From positions 22,938,802-23,002,801 of the forward strand of contig NC_045145.1 in assembly GCF_008831285.2 (NCBI RefSeq): a DNA stretch of 64,000 bases, given 5' to 3'. The stretch's first letter is position 1. Every line of letters starts with the position of its first letter. Made by a program: the position numbers and the translations under genes. The notes under the pieces are model-generated. The model saw nothing but the letters and a program-made list of their open reading frames with translations, had not been told where the DNA came from and made no database searches. This stretch comes from Nymphaea colorata (Eukaryota > Streptophyta > Magnoliopsida > Nymphaeales > Nymphaeaceae). Below are positions 53,101-61,200 of the stretch, one piece after another.

Positions 53101-53768
53101 GGAGATTCATTCCTGCTCTTGATGATATTCTGGCTAGTATTCTGGACTTAGTTAATGTAGAAATATGTCCTTTACTGTTCTAGGAGCCCTTGTCACTTTT
53201 AAAGTGCTTTCGGAGAGTTGTTCAAAAACTCAAGAAAGGACCTCAATGAATCTGAGTTTGGATTGGGACCGGCACAAAGAGAAAAGATCAAACATGCGCC
53301 AAATACACATGTATGATGTTAAGTTCTTTGAACTATTGTGAATTCACTGGCTTAAAAAGATATGGATTATGAAGACAGTCGTTTGTATGTGTTGGCTTCT
53401 TTATTCAACCATTGCAATTGAATGCGTGGCACATTGTTGTGAAATGGGCAATGAATGAATTGATGCTTTATTTTATATTCAACAAGTTCATTAAATGAAT
53501 ACAACGTGCAGGTGTGCACACACACCTGCACGTTGTATTCATTTAATGAACTTGTGTTTAGTGACTCATTCTTGTTCTGGCTTCTGTGGGGAATTGAGCT
53601 GACAATCCACATTGTATTCATCTAGTGGTTAGTAACTTATTCTTATTCTGGCTTCTGTAGGGAATTGAGCTGACAAATCCACAGGCATATGCTCATCAGC
53701 TTGGTAGCGGAACCCAAAGCACCTACTTCTCTGAGATAGGAACGTTCTCTAAGATCAAGAGGACATGA
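47102..53768 (+). CDS. PRP31: PRP31, U4/U6 small nuclear ribonucleoprotein splicing factor, 8 coding exons
   Basis: Prp31 bridges U4/U6 and U5 snRNPs in the nucleus and is needed for tri-snRNP assembly. Exons: 47102-47104, 48063-48128, 48306-48440, 49347-50239, 50339-50409, 51000-51102, 51586-51661, 53661-53768. They sum to 1455 nt (484 aa plus TGA), close to the usual plant length of about 485 aa. The protein begins MATLADSFLADLDELSDNE, then an acidic stretch and a coiled region (SKLQKTQRYADIMQKVEEAL). The Nop domain lies about residues 150-330 with GYIAPNLSAIVGSAVAAKL, LLGAKRKNL and RMRACRLLAAKSTLASRID. A basic, proline-rich segment (PKPLPVPDSEPKKKRGGRR) and the Prp31 C-terminal domain (KERYAVTDMRKLANKMLFG) follow. 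The start codon is alone in its exon: ATG at 47102 abuts a GT donor and joins GCC ACT at 48063, which restores the family N-terminus. A CT-rich leader precedes it. Confidence 0.95.
53482..53555. repeat. perfect 35-bp inverted repeat with 4-nt loop in the last PRP31 intron
   Basis: The arm 53482-53516 is the exact reverse complement of 53521-53555, separated by caca. It sits about 105 bp before the last PRP31 exon. The right arm belongs to a local direct repeat (see 53532-53682), so the left arm looks like a fold-back copy of it. Confidence 0.9.
53532..53682 (+). repeat. direct duplication of the last PRP31 3' splice site and exon start
   Basis: The block 53532-53610 is repeated as 53611-53682. 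Both contain ttctggcttctgt, then ggaattgagctgac. In the second (functional) copy the junction is tgtag/GGAATTGAG at 53660/53661. In the first copy the AG is GG and one A is missing in acaatcc, so the decoy cannot splice or keep frame. Confidence 0.85.
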
Positions 53769-54663
53769 TGGGAGAACCATGGTACATCAATTGTTCGGTG
53801 ATTGCTTTAATCTACTATTCTTTAAAGTGGAAGTCTTGGTCTATTATGTGCATTTTCTGGTCGCTTTACACCCGAAAAGAGAAAAATTGGTCTCTTGCTA
53901 TTTGCTAATTTTGTTAGTAGACAATCACACGTCACTTCTTTATCTCTTCATGAATTTCCAAATGTGCTACCATAAGATCTGTGTCCTTGAAGCAAAAGCC
54001 AACTGTTTTAGAGTGTTGACTTAATTTTGGGAAAAGCGTTGCTTGAATTAAACTTGCCTGCAGCATGTGGTCTTATGATAATGGTTTGTTATTCTGCAGC
54101 TGACAGTGTGTGGTGTACAAGCTGGAGGACAGTTTCTCACGGTACAGATTGACGCGACAGATTTTTACCATAAGCTTGGCGGATGGAAGACTTGATGGAA
54201 GAAATGCAAAAGGAACATGGACAAAGCAGTCAACTTTTCTTCAGACTTTTGTTTCTCAAATTTTATATAGTCGACCAGTGTTAAAACACAAAGTAGTTCA
54301 CTATTTCAAGAAGATGAAAAGAATGAGCTGAGATGGAAAAGTCAGTTGGGGAAGAAGCTCGAATCGGCTTGCATCTTCTAGCACATGGATACGTGTTATA
54401 TCTTATGTCCAGAGATGGATAATTTCCAAACAGCCTTGAAAATCATATTTGTCTTCTCTAAAACTGATCTTATGGAAGTAATTTCCAAGTATTAGAGCTT
54501 GAGAATTTTTAATTGCGTACATTAGCTTATATACACACATAGCAACAGCCAAGTACCATACTAGCAATCAAAGTGAACCCACCGCATGCCAAATCAGATT
54601 GTATCTTTTTCATTTAAAAAGAGGAATTTGAGTAGGAAAATCATGTCTACACAATCAGATTAG

Positions 54664-54760
54664 CTGTTAACATGAGGACAGACCGTGGCTTGTGCACGTC
54701 ATTCAGTCAGAATAACTGTTAACATGAGGACAAACCGCGGCTTATGCATGTCATCCAGTT
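54664..54760. repeat. 52-bp tandem duplication downstream of PRP31
   Basis: Copies start ctgttaacatgaggaca at 54664 and 54716 and continue through the motif accgyggctt, with several transitions between them. Confidence 0.75.
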
Positions 54761-55380
54761 TCCATACAAAAAGAAACAAAGACGTATAATATTGATGTTG
54801 GGAATGAACAAGTAGCTTTACTGCTGAATCGGTTCACACCGAAGTGTACTTGTTTCAACTTGGTTTAACAACATGAGTAGGCCTGCTATGACCATTTGAG
54901 AGCTTTAATGGCTTGCGTTGTTTGAACTTAGCTTGATTAGGCTCGATAATCAAATAAGTCATTAATGAGCTGCCCAACTTGGGTGTGTATGTAACGTGCT
55001 TATGAAGGCCGTGCTGCTTAGTGCTTGCTTACTGACATATATTTACGTTTATTATCAGTCATTTTATGTCTTATTTTCTTGTATTTTTAAATTTATGTAA
55101 CATGACTCATAAGCAGAAGATGGACTTCGAATTTTAAGACGAAATTGTACATATATATGCTCGTGAACGTTAGATTGCTTTCACAACCTCAAGCTGTTCA
55201 ATGTCCGTTGTGTGAATTGAGCAGTTCATGAAGCAAGCAGAAGCAAGTTATGTGCATGGTGACAGCAATGAGGCCAGATTTAGATTGAACTGCACTAGCC
55301 AATTCATAAATGAGATGAGCTTCAACATGCAATGTTCGGCTTGTTGACTTGATATCCTATGAGAGCACATATCCTAGTGG

Positions 55381-55803
55381 TAGGGATGTCGTTGAATGTA
55401 CCATTTACCATATCTGATTTATTAGGAGTTCTCATGGTCGGATTTGAATTCAGAAAAAGGATTGAGCCATATTTGAATATGATTTCGAAACTAATAATCT
55501 GAACATGGATGCCAATCCGTCTTTCAAATTCATATATGAATCTGAATATTATTTCGAAATACACAATAGAGTCCAAATCGCGCTATGATATGTTAACAAC
55601 CGATTTTCAAAATGCAGGCATATTGGATATAACTATTTGTTTAAAACTGATTCCAAATCTAGTTCCAATCATATGTGATTTCGTACTTCTAATTCTGAGC
55701 ATGCGATTTCATAACTATGAATCCGATCTGGTTTCTTAATCAAATGTTTTTTCTATTCAGTTTGGTTGGATATCTGATTCAAAATTAGACAATGACATCC
55801 CCA
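55381..55803. mobile_element. MITE-like element with GGGATGTCRTTG termini
   Basis: About 420 bp with inverted ends: tagggatgtcgttg at the left and tggggatgtcattg on the minus strand at the right. The interior is AT-rich text of tccaaat/gaatctga words, without a coding frame. It lies between PRP31 and the CNGC gene. Confidence 0.5.
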
Positions 55804-56155
55804 TCTGTTGGCTTCGTGACACTAAACTGGCGGGTGGACTTGAGGACTGATTCTTGGACTACATAAGGGAGGCAGAATCAGCACAAACGCTAAGATGCTT
55901 CTGGATGCCGTGCCGGAAATTCCAGTTCTCCTTGGACTGCTCTCATCTCTTCTCTCCTCTTATGAATTAACACGGGAACCAGTCTCCAAGATGCTGATTG
56001 TTCTGAAACAAGCTGAGAATTTTTTTTTTTTTTTGGGTAAAAGGCATTTTAATACCTTTAGAGACTCACTCAACGTTGCCATTCAAAAATAGTCATGAGG
56101 CAACACGGGTTTCATGTTAGGAGCTTCAATTCATGAAAATGCTCAATATTTTTTT

Positions 56156-56192
56156 GAGTGAGCAAAAGAAGTATTTCATCCATCCATCCAAA
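56156..56192 (-). repeat. SINE 3'-end remnant
   Basis: The minus strand reads ggatgaaatacttcttttgc followed by tcactc, matching the same 3' motif. It lies about 500 bp upstream of the CNGC start codon. Confidence 0.4.
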
Positions 56193-56693
56193 AAGAGAGT
56201 CTAAGCTCCCACCTAAAGGAGTATTTCATAAAAATGCAAAGTTTTCTTGAAAAGTAGGGATTCCATTCTGAAGATAAAAAATTATATTTGTGGAAAATAT
56301 TCAAAATATTTAATTCTTTCAAACGGGAGAACTGGTTTCTTAGTGAAGTAGCTTTCTGTGATTTTTCATACATTGAAATTTTTTTTTGTAAATCGGTCAA
56401 TCGTGGTCCGGTTACTCATATTTTTTTGTATGTATCTTTTCAAAAGAGTAAAAGGCGACGGGGAGGAAAAACGTCCGACAAATTTGGAAATATGCAAGAG
56501 AGGAGACAGAGAGAGAGCCTCTCTATCGGCTCCTTTCATCGTGCCGATTTCTCTGCGACGCCTCTCGATCTCCTTCCTCTCCACCCTCCCATGGCTACCT
56601 TCCTTCCCTTCCCCCTGATGCTTCCCTCCTCAACAACCCTCAAGCTTCCCAGCCTCCAAGTACATCTTCCCCCTCTTCCTCCCATGGGAGGAG

Positions 56694-59600
56694 ATGATCT
56701 CCAGGCCCTCCAATTCCTCCCTCTCGGTCTCGACCTCCTCTGTTGCTGCATTTTTGTCTAGCTTGTATTCGTCATCGCCGTTACTGCAGTCGCTCATCGA
56801 TTTCTGCCCTTGGCGGAGATGGGTGCTAGACCCACGCAGCGACGTAGTTCTCATTTGGTACAAGTGCTTCCTTGTCTCCTGCCTCATTGCTCTCTTCCTC
56901 GACCCTTTCTACTTCTTCCTCCCCACCGTCGACCCCGACGCCACCTGCCTCTCTATCCACGTCAGGCTCCGGATCACCGTCACCGTCCTCCGCTCCGTCA
57001 CCGACCTGTTCTACGCACTGCACATCCTCAACAAGTTTCGTACTGCGTTCGTTTCTCGGGAGACCCGGGTCTTTGGCAGCGGTGATCTCGTCATGGACCC
57101 GAAGAAGATTGCCAGTCGCTACATGAGGGCGGGGTTCGCCATCGACCTGCTTGCCACGCTGCCGCTGCCTCAGGTACACTCTTTGCCATGGCGTTGTCAT
57201 TTTGCTTGTAGGTTTTTTTATCATAAGGTGGAGAAAATGGTTTGCATGTGTAGCTTTCGATTTTGTATTTTCCTTTCATTGTTCTTTGTTTCTGGAAAAA
57301 CTGGTCGTCGAATTTAATAGGTTTTGGGTGATGAGCTCCATAGTGGTTCTCCAATGGCTTTGTGGTATTCGCACATAGGTCGCATAAATTAACTGTCAAG
57401 GAAATTGCGTCCAAAAGTGATACAATGGACACATTTTTTGTTTTTAGAGGATGAAAACTAAGCTTAATATTTCACGGGCTTCTATCGTCTAGTTCGTCAG
57501 CTTTGTATATGGAAGAACTGCGGCTAATTGGGGACTTTGAAGTCATAGACTGTGGCCCATTGAGAAACTAGTACACATGGAAAGGAGTTTATTTCTATTG
57601 TTTCCATTTAGTCACAGTCTAGGAACAAAGGTGGTCTAGACAGTAACGGATGTGTTATGATATTAGCATTCTATCCAGTACTTGGAAGCGTCAACGTCGC
57701 GTATATTCCATTGCTAATGGAGCTGGCAATGCAGCTCCTTCCCCAAGACCGTAATGCAACACTATCCTGAGTATAATCATTTAGAATGAAATGTTTTGAT
57801 GTTGCATCGGTCGGGCCGACCTATACGCCGTATTTGCGTATTGTGTATCGGTCGGGCCGACCTATACACCGTATCGTAACGTATCGTAAATGTATCGTAA
57901 CTTATCGTAAAATTAATTTTTTAATTTTTAAAAAATATTAACAAAATATAAAAATAGAAAAAAATCAGAAAAATTTAAAAAAAATCAGAAAAAACAAGAA
58001 AAAATCAAGAAAAATGTATTTAAAGGAACATTCATGTATATAAAGTATGAAGTATGAACAACACATTCCAAAATAAGACATCAGACATTCAAAAATCAAA
58101 ATAACATAATAAGCAGCCGAAGAGAATCCGATTACATCACAATTCGTAAGTTCAAAAGTCAAAAGACTCAAAACATATAGACATAGTTATCATCTTTCAT
58201 GATTCAACAATAATCCTCATGTACATAGGGTGGCAATGGGTTCTTTAGGGAGCCATTGCATTGAGCCACATCGCTGTGTGTACCAGCTATATGGTGTTTA
58301 AAACGAAAAATCCCTCTTGATATGATTTGTTTACAATAATTACACTTAACTTTTAACCTATCTTTGGGATTCACCCTTGTACACCACTTCCATGTAGGAT
58401 CCGACATTATATCTTCACAAACAAGTAAAAACATACAAATAAATGTAGGAAATAAGAGAAATGAACGATTGAATGGCGAAAATGAGTTATTTCTAACCTT
58501 TTTGCTGTTAGAAACCAAAAAACACTCTTTCTCCAACCTTCCCACCGTCCCTAGACTCCTCACAATGAGAATGAAAGCTTCTTCACAGGCAAAGCTTGAT
58601 GCAAATGGAGAAAATCTCTTCCTCCCACGTCTCTTGCAGTGTTTACAAACAAGAAAAGAGAGAGGGAGGAGCGTCCATTTTAAAAGAACACGCAAAAAAG
58701 GGGCCGTCGGGCCCCTTTTTTGATTTTTCCCCGTATCGTGCGATACAGAGGCCGTATCGCACGATACACGTGCGATACGCGTACGATATGCACGCGTATC
58801 GCTTATCGATGATGTATCATATAGGTTCATTCGACCTATACGATACGTATCATACGATACGCGTGCGTATTGTATGATACAGATAACATTGGTTATACCC
58901 TTATATGTATCTTCTAAGCTGCATGTGAAACCTGACGAAAACCTTGTTTCATGTCTAGATAGGCACAAAAATCCCAACTTTTTCGAAAAAGACCCAATAA
59001 AAATGCTCAAAACAATGAAACCCCATCTTTTTCTAGAACTTTTCTCCCATTCTAGAAAAAAACTCCAAAATGATTTTTTCGCATTCTTATTGTTCTCTTT
59101 TCTCATTATTTTTGCTTTACAGTTTAAAACTTAAATGATTCGTGTTCATTTGTATCATTATTAAAACATCATTTGTATGATTTTGTCAAGTTATTTTTAT
59201 GTTTTCATGTTAGCTTCATTTAGTTCACTTTTTCCTAATTTTTAAGATTCTTTTTTTTTTCTAAAGAAATTGCTAAAGTCTTTCCAAGATTTTCTCGAGA
59301 TTTTAAGCTTTGGTGAAAAATAACATAGAAAAAGCTAACCCGTTAACGATATTTGTGACTGTGATAGTACATCACCTATTTTTTCAAGACTAAGTTTGAC
59401 ATCTAACAGCTGCCTACACACATAGGTCCTAGATATGGGGTGGCATTCTGTCTGTAGATTTGCAGGATACATTCTAGGTGGTGATGGACGCATACATGTT
59501 GAATTGTCATGAGGTCAAACAAATGGAAATGCACTGCAGAAGGAACCACCAATATTTGTGTTACGATTTATCCTTTTCCAATATTTACTTCAGCACATTT

Positions 59601-61169
59601 GGTTTTGTAATTCTTTACTTGTTTTTTCTTAACTATTCTCAAAATGAATTCTCTGCAGATCTTGATCTGGTTGATAATTCCAGGACTTAAGAACTCATCC
59701 GATGTTCATTCCAACAACAAGCTTGCTTTGATTGTTCTATTTCAATATGTGCCTAGATTGTTCCTTATCTTCCCGTTGAATCAGCGGATTGTTAAATCTT
59801 CTGGAGTTGTTACAAAAACTGCTTGGGCAGGAGCAGCATACAATTTACTTCTCTATATGCTAGCCAGTCATGTAAGCTTCCCATTGCATCTCATGGCTTA
59901 TCCGTCAGCATCTTTATCATTTTTCTATGTTTCATGTCAAAATTGGAATCCATTTAAATTGGCAATTGACGTTATAGCTATTCTTTTGTGTGATGGAGCA
60001 GGTGCTTGGTGCTTCCTGGTATCTCCTGTCAGTTGAGAGATTAAGAACATGCTGGAGACGTGAATGCAGTAGGGAGAATGGCAACCTCCACACACCACAG
60101 TGTGATCCATATTTTTTAGATTGCAGTAGTTTGGGCCAGTTAGAACGTCAAATCTGGGTCAACGTTACCCATGTGATTGGAAATTGTGCTGTTGATAACA
60201 GTGGTATTAACTTCAACTATGGCATGTTCGCTGATGCATTGACTAATCATGTTGTGTCTTCTTCATTTATTGAGAAATACTTCTATTGCCTTTGGTGGGG
60301 CTTGAGGAACTTAAGGTACAGCTTCCAACAACTCAAAAGTATGGAGTTCTCTATAATTTCAGTTTGTGGTAAAAGGTATTGTGTAAAGAAGTGGTCAACT
60401 AAAGATTGAACTTTGGACACTGTTAAACGCCTTATCTATTTTGTTACTATGTTTATAGGAAAAAGGTTATGTTGATTATGGGTTTCAGACAAGGAGATGT
60501 AGTTTTATCTTGAAATGAACTTCTAATGCATTGTTTTGTGACCTCTGGTCTTAATATCATAGCGGTTGCGCCATTATAATATAAAACACACATGCATATG
60601 CTATGTGATGTGACCTTTTTACGGAAATACGTAAAGCCTTTCACTTTGTTGTGTATAATATAAAGGAAACAATGTAGAGATATACTTGCACAATAAGTGT
60701 TATTATTAAATAAAGTTTTTTTTGTATTGCTTTGGTCAATGGTGCATTACATTTATATACAAACTAAAGTATGCTAATTGCCATGTATATACTTGTGCTC
60801 TGTTTTATGAATGCTGCTTGTCATATAACTATACACATACATACATGCCATCGCTAGTGCTCCTATAATGACTGCTTTTTTGCCGTGATTTTTTTATTTT
60901 TAACCACCATGATTTTTTTTTTTTAAATTTTTAACCATCTGGCATCCAGCAGATTTGAACTCTGAGGGTTCAAATCTGCCGGATGCTGTAGGGTGGTTTA
61001 AAAATAAAAAACTTATGCATAAACTACAATTACTACAGGAGCGTTAGCGATGATTAATGGTGCAAAAACAGTTTATGGGACTTTTAACAATGATTTATGG
61101 TGTTTTCGGTGACAGTTTTTTAACTTTTAACCATCCGACAACATTTGACATTTGGCAATTTGAAGTTTC

Positions 61170-61200
<31 letters not shown>

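Larger units (their letters stand above)
53769..56693. other. PRP31 3' flank and CNGC upstream region
   Basis: The first several hundred bases are likely PRP31 3' UTR. The 52-bp duplication, the 55.4-kb MITE-like element and a SINE tail follow. The bases 56550-56690 are pyrimidine-rich (ctcctt, ccctcc runs) and are probably the CNGC leader. Confidence 0.5.

Noticed and set aside
54110-54331. 73-codon frame after the PRP31 stop
   Set aside because: Out of frame with PRP31 and lacking homology; more likely 3' UTR or flank, although an acceptor-like ctgcag precedes it.
58204-59106. 300-codon minus-strand frame treated as one gene
   Set aside because: Only the last 67 codons resemble a protein domain (BED finger). 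The rest reads through palindromic gtatcg arrays and flanking intron sequence.
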